Source: Actinomadura harenae (lineage in GTDB: Bacteria > Actinomycetota > Actinomycetes > Streptosporangiales > Streptosporangiaceae). From it: 64,000 nt of DNA. A program made the translations under genes and the position numbers. The notes beneath the pieces are model-generated. The model saw only the letters and a program-made list of their open reading frames with translations. It was not told the DNA's origin and searched no databases. The stretch covers positions 1 through 64,000 of the forward strand of contig NZ_RFFG01000010.1 in assembly GCF_003696215.1 (NCBI RefSeq). The letters are read 5' to 3'. Below are positions 19,669 to 26,898 of the stretch, one piece after another (positions within the stretch are counted from its first letter, which is position 1; the number at the start of each line of letters is the position of its first letter).

Positions 19669-20130
19669 ATGTATGCCAGTCCAGACGACCACCTCACGAT
19701 CGGTGAGGTCATCCGCCGAACCGGCATGCCCGCCTCCGCCCTGCACTTCTACGAACGCAAGGGCCTGATCTTCAGCGAACGCACCAGCGGCAACCAGCGG
19801 ATCTTCTCCCGGCACATGCTCCGCCGGATCTCCCTGATCATCGTGGCCAAGCGCCTCCACATCCCGCTGTCGGACGTCGCCGAGGTCTTCGCCGGCCTCC
19901 CCACCGACCGCGCCCCCACCCACAAGGACTGGCAGCGGGTCTCCCGGCGCTGGAAGAAACAACTGGAGGAACGCCGCCGGGTCATCGAGAGCCTCGAACG
20001 CGAGCTCACCGGCTGCATCGGCTGCGGCTGCCTGTCCATGAAGGCCTGCCTGCTCCTCAACCCCGACGACACCCTCCGCGGCCACGGCCCCGGCCCGGTC
20101 CGCATCCAGCAACCAAGCGCCACACCCTGA
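19669..20130 (+). CDS. soxR: redox-sensitive transcriptional activator SoxR
   Basis: A 153-residue MerR-family protein. The N-terminal HTH is LTIGEVIRRTGMPASALHFYERKGL, followed by a dimerisation helix. The [2Fe-2S] ligands are Cys116, Cys119, Cys121 and Cys127 in CIGCGCLSMKAC, the exact SoxR spacing. In actinomycetes SoxR senses redox-active compounds and switches on a small set of exporters and oxidoreductases. The adjacent MFS gene, which carries a SoxR box, is the obvious target. The start is ATG 19669, preceded by GGAGAAGGGAAAG. It is 35 bp from the MFS stop and probably cotranscribed. Confidence 0.92.
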   Translation: MYASPDDHLTIGEVIRRTGMPASALHFYERKGLIFSERTSGNQRIFSRHMLRRISLIIVAKRLHIPLSDVAEVFAGLPTDRAPTHKDWQRVSRRWKKQLEERRRVIESLERELTGCIGCGCLSMKACLLLNPDDTLRGHGPGPVRIQQPSATP

Positions 20131-20687
20131 TCCTCTCGGGATGCGACCGATGCCGCCGAGTTCAGAGACCTACCAGCAGAGGCTCACGAACGCTGGGCCG
20201 AACATGCATAGGGACGCGGGCGGCCAGCGAAACGCGGTGGCGATACCTGACCCGGCCACGCCCCATGGCGCGGGAGGAGGGGGCGTTCGCCGACGACATG
20301 GGTTGTCCGTCCACGTCGGGGACCTGGCGGTGGCGCTCGTCGAACTCGCCTCGACCGTCCGCCGCGGAAGCTGCCACGTGCCGGCGCGGACGCGGTGAGC
20401 CGACGTCGGCCTGCCCGGCCCGGTCGACATCCGCCTCGACCGCACCCTCACCCGGCAACACCTGCGGGCCAGGCGGCGTGAATCCCGCGCTTCGGCTTCT
20501 GAAGAGTGGCCTGAGCGGCGACCGGAGGGCGTCGCCGTCCTCAATCTCCAGCAGACCTATCTGAACGCCTCCCGACCGGAGAGCACCGCACCGACTCTCA
20601 CTACAACACCCACCGAAGGATGCGTCTGCTGGAGCGGCCACCTGTGCACCTGCGGCGGCGGATGACGAGGTTGCCAGGAAGCCTTTG
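20131..20687. other. intergenic stretch without a recognised gene
   Basis: About 560 bp between soxR and the end of the broken lipoprotein gene. Open frames exist on both strands but are low-complexity Arg/Pro-rich shadows with no family resemblance. Some frame-jumping similarity to protein-like sequence on the plus strand could be old gene debris, but I cannot name it. Confidence 0.4.
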
Positions 20688-21203
20688 TCAGCGGCGAAGC
20701 CGGTTGAGGGCGGCGGTCAGCTCGGAGGCGACCCGCTGGGCGCGGTTCTGCTGGTCGATCAGGCGATCGTGGGCGTTCTCGCCCGTATCGCCGTCCTCGG
20801 TGATCACTTCCACTATCACGTTCTGCACGCGGAGCAGGATGTCGCTGAAGCCGAGGCGACCGAACGTGGTCGTGGCGTATGCCTCGTCGCCGAGCGGGAC
20901 CCGCCTCCAGGACTTGGCGTCGGGATGGACGTACTTCATATTGATTCGGTTCTTTTGGGCGAAAGCCCCACTCGCTTCGGCGGTCGCGTCCCACGGGTTT
21001 TCCGGCCAGAACACCTTGAGCGTGATCGTGGTCGCGTTGGGCCACCTCTGATGGGGTGGAAAGTTGAGCAGATTGCATATCCAAGAGCCCAGTTTCGTGC
21101 CCTCGATCGGGCTGCATACGGGGTGCTTATCGGCTTGGGGGCGCAGGGCTTTGAGCAACGCGGGGGACAGCAGTCGACCAGCGTCGGGGACGGCCGGGAT
21201 CTC
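20688..21203 (-). pseudogene. lipoprotein gene, C-terminal part, cut off by IS256 insertion
   Basis: The minus frame reads EIPAVPDAGRLLSPALLKAL then VCSPIEGTKLGSWICNLL and a C-terminal helix ending LTAALNRLRR. It looks like a secreted DUF3558-type substrate-binding-like domain with a Cys pair (VCSP, WICN). There is no start codon of its own; upstream is the transposon end at 21204. The matching N-terminal piece lies beyond the element at 22567-22727, and joining the two over one copy of the 8-bp duplication gives one open frame of about 222 codons. Function is unknown; the family call is moderate. Confidence 0.7.
21196..21203. repeat. left target-site duplication of the IS256 element
   Basis: GGGATCTC, identical to 22567-22574 on the other side of the element; 8 bp is the usual duplication size for IS256. 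Confidence 0.9.
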
Positions 21204-22566
21204 GGGACTGTACGGTTTTCGGTGTAACTCCTGATCAAGGAGTTGCTCGTGATGACAACTGAAGCGAAGGCGGATGCCGCGGTGGCCGAGCCCGACCAGC
21301 TGACCGGTGACGTGGTGGGCCAGGACCTGATCGGTCAGCTTGTGGCCCAGGCCCGCGAGCAGGGTCTGGATCTGACCGGTGAGGGTGGGTTGCTGGCCCA
21401 GCTGACCAAGCGGGTGCTGGAGTCGGCGTTGGAAGGTGAGATCACCGACCATCTCGGCCATGACCGGCACGAACGCAGTGGTGAGCGGGGCGGGAACGTC
21501 CGTAACGGTCATCGGGCCAAGACCGTGACGACCGAGATCGGGCCGGTCGAGATCGAGGTGCCCCGGGACCGGGAGGGCACCTTCGAGCCGAAGATCGTGG
21601 CCAAGCGGCAGCGGCGGCTGACCGGGGTGGACGAGATGGTGCTGTCACTGTCGGCCAAGGGCCTGACCCATGGTGAGATCAGCGCGCATCTGGCGCAGGT
21701 GTATGGCGCGAGCGTGTCCCGGCAGACCATCTCCACCATCACCGACAAGGTGATCGAGGGCATGGTCGAGTGGCAGAACCGGCCGCTGGACCCGGTCTAT
21801 CCGGTGGTGTTCCTGGACGCGATCCAGGTGAAGATCCGGGACGGGCAGGTCGCCAACCGCCCGATCTACGTGGCCCTGGCGGTGACCGTTGATGGCACCC
21901 GCGACATTCTCGGGTTGTGGGTCGGTGACGGCGGCGAGGGCGCCAAGTACTGGCTGCATGTGCTGACCGAGCTGAAGAACCGGGGCGTGGCCGATGCGTG
22001 CATGGTGGTCTGCGACGGGCTGACCGGCCTGCCCGACGCGGTCGCGCACGTGTGGCCGCGGGCGGTCGTGCAGACCTGCATCGTCCACCTGCTGCGCAAC
22101 TCCTTCCGGTATGCGAGCCGGCAGGACTGGGACAAGATCGCACGCGGACTCAAGCCGGTCTACACGGCCCCGACCGAGCGGTGGCTGGAGTTCGCCGAGA
22201 CCTGGGGCAGCAAGTACCCGGCGATCGTCCGGCTCTGGGAGAACGCCTGGGCCGAGTTCGTCCCGTTCCTGGCGTTCGACCCCGAGATCCGCACCGTGAT
22301 CTGCTCCACCAACGCGATCGAGTCGGTGAACGCCCGGATCCGCCGCGCGGTCAAGGCCCGCGGCCACTTCCCGACCGAGCAGGCCGCGCTCAAGTGCGTC
22401 TACCTGGCGGTCATGAGCCTCGACCCCACCGGCGCGGGCCGCAAACGCTGGTCCAAGCGCTGGAAGCCCGCCCTCAACGCCTTCGAGATCGCCTTCGAAG
22501 GCCGCCTCACCAACACCCGACACTAACCCCCACAACACCCAGTTACACCGTTAACTGGACAGACCC
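21204..22566 (+). mobile_element. IS256-family insertion sequence, 1363 bp, complete
   Basis: Both ends are visible. The left end starts GGGACTGTACGGTTTTCGGT and the right end, read inward, starts GGGTCTGTCCAGTTAACGGT. The two continue alike into GTAACT, giving an imperfect inverted repeat of about 26 bp. An 8-bp direct repeat flanks the element. It carries one transposase gene. Size, single ORF and duplication length all fit IS256. Intact ends, intact gene and perfect duplication suggest recent insertion. Confidence 0.92.
21252..22526 (+). CDS. IS256-family transposase (DDE, Mutator-like)
   Basis: A 424-residue Mutator-like transposase. The DDE residues are in FLDAIQVKIRDG (first Asp), VVCDGLTGLPDAV (second Asp) and STNAIESVNARIRR (Glu, with the family's C-terminal signature). 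The N-terminal region has the GNVRNGHRAKTV element. I chose ATG 21252, which lies 9 nt after AAGGAG; the open frame begins at a TTG at 21243. It appears full length and undamaged, so the element may be active. Confidence 0.93.
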   Translation: MTTEAKADAAVAEPDQLTGDVVGQDLIGQLVAQAREQGLDLTGEGGLLAQLTKRVLESALEGEITDHLGHDRHERSGERGGNVRNGHRAKTVTTEIGPVEIEVPRDREGTFEPKIVAKRQRRLTGVDEMVLSLSAKGLTHGEISAHLAQVYGASVSRQTISTITDKVIEGMVEWQNRPLDPVYPVVFLDAIQVKIRDGQVANRPIYVALAVTVDGTRDILGLWVGDGGEGAKYWLHVLTELKNRGVADACMVVCDGLTGLPDAVAHVWPRAVVQTCIVHLLRNSFRYASRQDWDKIARGLKPVYTAPTERWLEFAETWGSKYPAIVRLWENAWAEFVPFLAFDPEIRTVICSTNAIESVNARIRRAVKARGHFPTEQAALKCVYLAVMSLDPTGAGRKRWSKRWKPALNAFEIAFEGRLTNTRH

Positions 22567-22574
22567 GGGATCTC
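22567..22574. repeat. right target-site duplication of the IS256 element
   Basis: GGGATCTC directly after the right inverted repeat, matching 21196-21203. Confidence 0.9.
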
Positions 22575-22727
22575 ACCTGGACGGAATGTCGGTTTCCAGG
22601 TGGGAGTTGCCGAGGAGGATGTCAGGTGCTTGGGGGAGCCGGAGCCTGTGGTGCAGCCCGTCGCAGCGCTGAGCGTGAGCGCTCCGGCAAGTAGCAGCCC
22701 AGGCGCGTAGGAGCGGGATTGCATCAT
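22567..22727 (-). pseudogene. lipoprotein gene, N-terminal part (signal peptide), cut off by IS256 insertion
   Basis: Starting at ATG 22727 the protein reads MMQSRSYAPGLLLAGALTLS then AATGC. This is a lipoprotein signal peptide with the lipobox cysteine, followed by a short Ser/Thr-rich linker. It ends at RPGEIP at the insertion site; the frame then enters the transposon and stops within a few codons. It pairs with the fragment at 20688-21203. The Ser/Thr linker and lipobox support cell-surface anchoring in the intact ancestor. Confidence 0.75.
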
Positions 22728-22958
22728 GTGAACACGACGGATCCGCAAGAGGAACTCCTCGATCGGGGCAGGCTGCCAGCAGTGGATGCTGGAATTCCGG
22801 CATGGCCCCGGCGCGCTGCGGGATACGCGCTGGGTTGGGGACTAGGACGACGGCCGGGTGCTGCCGGTTCCCATGGTTCTTCGCCGCGATCTCGGACATG
22901 AAGAAAGGCGCGAACGGTCAGCGGCGGGTGGGGTCGGCCTCCTGAAGGGGGCGAACAG

Positions 22959-22998
22959 GCCGAGCAGGCCGGGCATCGGTGCGTCCGGCCTGCTCGGC
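22959..22998 (-). terminator. strong stem-loop terminator
   Basis: GCCGAGCAGGCCGG (22959-22972) pairs perfectly with CCGGCCTGCTCGGC (22985-22998) over a 12-nt loop. It lies just beyond the stop of the leftward NTF2-like gene. Confidence 0.75.
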
Positions 22999-23016
22999 TT
23001 CACTGGCTCCTGAGCG

Positions 23017-23406
23017 TTAGGCGGCGAGTTGGGACTGGAAGATGGCGCTGTTGAAGTAGGCCTTCGCTTCCCGGATGAGGCCGGATTCGTTGAGTTCGTA
23101 GATGTTGATGCCGGACCAGTTGACCGGCTTGCCGTCCAGGGCGACGGCGGCGCCGCGCCAGGAGACGGCCACGTGGTCGCCGATGGTGTGCGCCTCGAGG
23201 GGCGTCAGGCCGAGGAAGGGCTGGAAGTTGGGCAGGACGGAGGCGATGAAGTCGTGGATGGCGGCGCGTCCGGTGATCGGGGTCGTGCCCACGGGGTCGT
23301 GGAAGACGCCGTCCTCGGCGAACGCGTCCGCCCAGGCGTCGACGTCGCCCTCCTGGGAGGCGCGGAAGAACTGCAGGACGGCGTGGGGCATGGCTGGGAA
23401 GGTCAC
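23017..23406 (-). CDS. NTF2/SnoaL-like family protein
   Basis: A 129-residue single-domain cone-fold protein: N-terminal helix HAVLQFFRASQEGDVDAWAD, EDGVFHDPVGTTPITGR strand region, a long antiparallel sheet and a C-terminal EAKAYFNSAIF. Proteins of this fold are cyclases, isomerases or ligand-binding proteins; no catalytic set identifies this one. It lies 52 bp after the MFS gene on the same strand, so the two are probably one operon. Confidence 0.75.
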   Translation of the reverse strand: MTFPAMPHAVLQFFRASQEGDVDAWADAFAEDGVFHDPVGTTPITGRAAIHDFIASVLPNFQPFLGLTPLEAHTIGDHVAVSWRGAAVALDGKPVNWSGINIYELNESGLIREAKAYFNSAIFQSQLAA

Positions 23407-23458
23407 GACGGAACCTTTCGGTGTGTTCTGACTTGTGGTCGGGGAGTGGAGGTGTCGG

Positions 23459-24715
23459 TCACCTTGGGGTGGTGATGGTTGAGGGGCCGGCCTTCAGGGC
23501 GTCCTCCAAACGGGTGCGGTGGGCCGGTCTGGTTCTGGCGGTGAGGGCGGTGGCCGCGGCGGTGGTCGCGGTGAGGGCTGTGAGGGCGCAGACGCCGGGC
23601 CAGCCGAGGTGGGTGTAGGCGCGGATGCCGAGCCATGAGCCGGCGCTGCCGCCGAGGAACGAGCAGGTCATGTAGGCGGTGTTCAGGCGGTTGCGGGCCT
23701 CGGGGCGCAGGGCGAAGATGCGGGCCTGGTTGGCGACCTGGCTGCACTGGATCGCGACGTCCAGCAGCAGGAGGCCGAGGGCGAGGGCGGCCAGGCCGAC
23801 CGCGCCGCCGACGATGCCGGCGGAGAGGATCGCGGACGCGGCGAGGGTGGCTCCGATGCACCAGGCGTTCACGCGGTCGGGGCCGTAGCGGTCGACGCGG
23901 CGTCCGGCGGCGGGCGCGCAGAACATGCTCGCCGCTCCGATGAGGGCCAGGACGCCGACCGCCTGGGCGTCCAGGTGGTAGTGCGGGCCGGTGAGCAGGA
24001 GGGCGAGCGCGGTCCAGGTGGCGCTGAAGCCGCCGAAGAGGGTGGCCTGGTAGAGCGCGGAGCGGCGCAGGTCGGGCTCGGTCCGCAGCAGGCGCAGGGT
24101 GTCGGCGAGCAGGGCGGGGTAGCGGTCGCGGGCGGACGGCGCGACCCTGGGCAGGGCCAGGCCGAGGACGAGCGCGAGCAGTCCGGTGAGCGCGGCGGCG
24201 GTCAGGTAGGGGGCGCGCCAGCCGAGGTGTTCGCCGAGGACGCCGCCGAAGGTGCGGGCGAGGAGGATCCCGCCGATGAGTCCGCCCTGCAGGGTGCCGA
24301 CCACCGCGCCGCACCGGTCGGGTGCGACCAGGCCGGCGGCCAGGGGCAGCAGCAGTTGGGGGACGACCGTGGTGAGTCCGACCAGGGCTCCGGCGGCGAC
24401 CAGGAAGCCGGTGGCCGGGGCGAGTCCGGCGGCCAGGAGCGCGCACCCCGTCAGGGCGAGCAGCACCGTGATCAGCGGACGGCGGGGAAGCCGGTCGCCG
24501 AGCGGGACGAGCAGGAAGATCCCGGCGGCGTAGCCGAGCTGGGTCACCGTGGCGACGTTCGCCGCCGTCCCCGGCGTGATCCCGAATCCGTCGGCGATCA
24601 GCGGGGTGAGGGCCTGCGGGAAGTAGACGTTGGCGACGCTGACGCCGCAGGCCAGCGCCATCACCAGGGACAGCCGCCGGAGGGATGAGGATGTGGGGGG
24701 ATCGCTTCGGGGCAT
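23459..24715 (-). CDS. MFS transporter (12-helix)
   Basis: A 418-residue MFS protein. The N-terminal helix segment SLVMALACGVSVANVYFPQA resembles the YfcJ/YnfM-like and sugar-efflux MFS groups. The motif A loop LGDRLPRRPL lies between helices 2 and 3, a charged RTEPDLRR cytoplasmic loop lies in the middle, and the C-terminal half starts ALYQATLFGGFSATW. The start ATG 24715 has GGAG 5 nt upstream. It is divergent from a TetR gene with perfect inverted repeats between them, which suggests repression by that TetR. The substrate is unknown. Confidence 0.83.
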   Translation of the reverse strand: MPRSDPPTSSSLRRLSLVMALACGVSVANVYFPQALTPLIADGFGITPGTAANVATVTQLGYAAGIFLLVPLGDRLPRRPLITVLLALTGCALLAAGLAPATGFLVAAGALVGLTTVVPQLLLPLAAGLVAPDRCGAVVGTLQGGLIGGILLARTFGGVLGEHLGWRAPYLTAAALTGLLALVLGLALPRVAPSARDRYPALLADTLRLLRTEPDLRRSALYQATLFGGFSATWTALALLLTGPHYHLDAQAVGVLALIGAASMFCAPAAGRRVDRYGPDRVNAWCIGATLAASAILSAGIVGGAVGLAALALGLLLLDVAIQCSQVANQARIFALRPEARNRLNTAYMTCSFLGGSAGSWLGIRAYTHLGWPGVCALTALTATTAAATALTARTRPAHRTRLEDALKAGPSTITTPR

Positions 24716-24785
24716 CGTGACTCCAACCGAACGAACTAGATGGTTCGAATGGCGAGAGCGTCGCACGCGGACCGGGGCGACGTCA

Positions 24786-24801
24786 AACGAACCAGTTCGT
24801 T
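24786..24801. promoter_or_regulatory. TetR operator between the MFS and TetR genes
   Basis: AACGAAC CA GTTCGTT: two perfect 7-bp arms with a 2-bp spacer. A related, looser repeat, CGAAC (24732-24736) and GTTCG (24743-24747), lies closer to the MFS start. Confidence 0.65.
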
Positions 24802-24812
24802 ACCATCGGGTC

Positions 24813-25382
24813 ATGGCGTACGACTCGACGGCGACCAAAGAGCGGATCCTCGCGGCGGCGACCAGTGAGTTCGCCGCGTACGGCATCGCCGGTGCGCGCG
24901 TGGACCGCATCGCGGCCCAGGCCCAGGCCAACAAGCGGGCGATCTACGACTACTTCGGCGACAAGGACAAGCTCTTCGCGGCCGTCCTCGAACGTCTCAT
25001 GACGGACCTGGCCCAGGCCGTCCCGCCCGGGGACGACGACCTGTCCGCCTACGCCGAGCGGCTCTTCGACCACCACCGCGCGCATCCCGAGGCGCTGCGG
25101 ATGCTCATGTGGGAGGCTCTCGAACTCGGCGACCAGCCGGTTCCTGGGGAAGAGCCCCGAACGCGTCATTACGAGGACAAGGTCCGGGCCATGCAGGCCG
25201 AGGACGGCGACGACTCCCGGACGCGCCTGTTCCTCGCGCTCGGCCTGGTCGGCTGGAGCCTGGCCCTGCCCCAGGTCCGCCGCATGATCCTCGGCGCCGA
25301 CCACGGTCTCGACGAGATGCGGGCGGACGTCGTCCGGGCCGTCCGGGCGCTGCCCGGGGGAGGCGAGAACCCCGAGGGGTGA
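24813..25382 (+). CDS. TetR-family regulator of the divergent MFS gene
   Basis: A 189-residue protein. The N-terminal HTH is KERILAAATSEFAAYGIAGA then RVDRIAAQAQANKRAIYDYFGDK, typical TetR. The C-terminal ligand domain is all-helical and ends with VVRAVRALPGG. The operator lies 12-27 bp upstream of its start, fitting autoregulation and repression of the MFS gene. The start is ATG 24813. Its stop is 4 bp from the stop of the convergent next TetR gene. Confidence 0.85.
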   Translation: MAYDSTATKERILAAATSEFAAYGIAGARVDRIAAQAQANKRAIYDYFGDKDKLFAAVLERLMTDLAQAVPPGDDDLSAYAERLFDHHRAHPEALRMLMWEALELGDQPVPGEEPRTRHYEDKVRAMQAEDGDDSRTRLFLALGLVGWSLALPQVRRMILGADHGLDEMRADVVRAVRALPGGGENPEG

Positions 25383-25386
25383 CGGC

Positions 25387-26046
25387 CTACCGCGGCGGGC
25401 GGTGCTCCCAGCGGCAGGAGAGCAGGTCCGGGGACGGCGCGGATCCCGGCAGCGGAGGGTTGCCGGAGCGCAGGCCGTCGAGCGCGATCGTGATCATGCG
25501 GGCGTGGGCCTCACGCGCCGCGTCGGCGAGATCGCCGCGGCCCTGCCGGTCGAGCTGGTCGGTCAGGGGCGACTTGGCGAGTTGCTCGACGAGCAGCGAG
25601 ATGTCGGTGGACGTCACGTCGCTCCGGAGTGTTCCGGCGGCGTGCGCGCGGGCCACCAGGTCGTGCAGCAGCCCGTCGACGCGGGTGGACTTGTCGGTCA
25701 TCTCGTCGGTGACGGCGATCGTGCCCGCCATCGGGCCGAGCGAGCCGCCGCTGAACTCGACGGCGGCCCGCACGTAGTGGACGAGCCCCTCCCAGGGGTC
25801 GTCCTGCCGGAGCCCGGCCTCGGCGGCGTCGACCCACTGGTCGAGCGAGAGCGCGCAGAGGTGCTGGAAGAGCTCGTCCTTGGTGCGGTAGCGGCGGTAC
25901 ACGGTGGCGATGCCGACCCCGGCGCGCGCGGCGACGGCGGCGACCGAGGCGTGCGCGCCGTCCCTGGCCAGGACCTCCCTGGCGGCGTCCAGCAGGGCCC
26001 GGTCGTTGCGGGCGGCCTCGGCGTGCCGGGCGGCTTTGCGTGCCAT
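25387..26046 (-). CDS. TetR-family regulator of the DsbA-like gene
   Basis: A 219-residue protein with HTH RALLDAAREVLARDGAHASV then AAVAARAGVGIATVYRRYRTKDELF. The C-terminal half resembles the TetR_C family with a SLLVEQLAKSPL helix. A 23-bp sequence upstream of its start (26065-26087) recurs almost unchanged upstream of the DsbA-like gene, so this TetR probably controls both. It sits on the same strand as, and downstream of, the DsbA-like gene. Confidence 0.85.
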   Translation of the reverse strand: MARKAARHAEAARNDRALLDAAREVLARDGAHASVAAVAARAGVGIATVYRRYRTKDELFQHLCALSLDQWVDAAEAGLRQDDPWEGLVHYVRAAVEFSGGSLGPMAGTIAVTDEMTDKSTRVDGLLHDLVARAHAAGTLRSDVTSTDISLLVEQLAKSPLTDQLDRQGRGDLADAAREAHARMITIALDGLRSGNPPLPGSAPSPDLLSCRWEHRPPR

Positions 26047-26064
26047 GCGCGCACCCTACCAGCC

Positions 26065-26087
26065 AAACGAAGCCTTCCTGTCCGTTT
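26065..26087 (-). promoter_or_regulatory. TetR operator, copy 1
   Basis: Read on the minus strand this begins AAACGGACAGG and ends GGCTTCGTTT. It matches copy 2 (26782-26804) at 20 of 23 positions by my reading. The outer AAACG/CGTTT arms are inverted. Confidence 0.65.
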
Positions 26088-26105
26088 AGTGCCGCTCCCC
26101 GGACG

Positions 26106-26714
26106 CTACCCGCCGAGCAGTCGCGTCAGCGCCTCGACGCCCTGCACGGCCGAGACGGCCGCCCCGGTCTCCGTCACCAGCGTCGGGACGCCCTGCACGC
26201 CGAGTTCGTCCGCCCGCCGTTCGTCCGCGCGGACGCTGTCGGCGAACGCGTCGCCCGCGAGAACCTCGTCGACCTCGTCGGAGGTGAGACCGGCGTCGGC
26301 GGCGAGCGTTCTCAGGACGTCCGTGTCGGCGATGTTGAGGCCCTCGGTGTGGTAGCCGCGCAGCAACCGCTCAAGGACCTGATCGGCCCTGCCCTGGGAC
26401 GCGCCGAGATGAATGAGCCGGTGGGCGTCGAACGTGTTGACGGGACGGGCCTTGTCCAGATTCAGGGCAAGACCCTCGGCGGCGCCCAGCGTGCGGATGT
26501 GCTCGATGCGCGCGGCGGCGTGCTCGGGGCTGGGCTGGTAGGAGGCGATCAGCTCGGCGGCGGTCCCGGCGGGGACGGACGACGCGTCCGGGCCCAGTTC
26601 ACGACTGCGCCACACCACCTCGGCGCCGGGGACGGCCTTCAGCGCGGCGGAGAGTCTGCGCTTGCCGATGTAGCACCAGGGGCAGAGGACGTCGAAGAAG
26701 ACTTCGGCTCGCAC
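26106..26714 (-). CDS. DsbA-family oxidoreductase (FrnE-like)
   Basis: A thioredoxin-fold protein of about 202 residues with an inserted helical domain, the DsbA/FrnE/2-hydroxychromene-2-carboxylate-isomerase type. The active site CPWC is at residues 11-14 (EVFFDVLCPWCYIGKRRL), and the cis-Pro region is GVQGVPTLV near residue 180. No signal peptide is present, so it is cytoplasmic. The GTG at 26714 is preferred because AAGGGA lies 8 nt upstream; the longer open frame adds an unlikely Trp/Arg-rich prefix. FrnE-like proteins are linked to thiol stress or to aromatic polyketide pathways; here only the TetR gene accompanies it. Confidence 0.83.
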   Translation of the reverse strand: MRAEVFFDVLCPWCYIGKRRLSAALKAVPGAEVVWRSRELGPDASSVPAGTAAELIASYQPSPEHAAARIEHIRTLGAAEGLALNLDKARPVNTFDAHRLIHLGASQGRADQVLERLLRGYHTEGLNIADTDVLRTLAADAGLTSDEVDEVLAGDAFADSVRADERRADELGVQGVPTLVTETGAAVSAVQGVEALTRLLGG

Positions 26715-26781
26715 AGGGGGGATCCCTTCATTGTCGGCTCGGCGTATCCACCGCCACCACCACGGCACGCATGACCCTCAG

Positions 26782-26804
26782 AAACGGATAGAAACGCTTC
26801 GTTT
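26782..26804 (-). promoter_or_regulatory. TetR operator, copy 2
   Basis: Starts AAACGGATAGA at 26782 and ends with the palindrome AAACGCTTCGTTT (26792-26804). It is upstream of the DsbA-like gene. See copy 1 at 26065-26087. Confidence 0.65.
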
Positions 26805-26898
26805 AAAACGATAGCGGATAGATCCACTCCGTTCACGGGCCGGGGATACCCGGCAAGCCCCTCCTGGCGATCCTGAGCAGTGCCGGGCTCTGGTCGCG

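Noticed and set aside
20162..20641. Minus-strand open frame of 159 codons between soxR and the broken lipoprotein gene
   Set aside because: No recognisable motif, Arg/Gly/Pro-biased, no ribosome site; reported only as intergenic.
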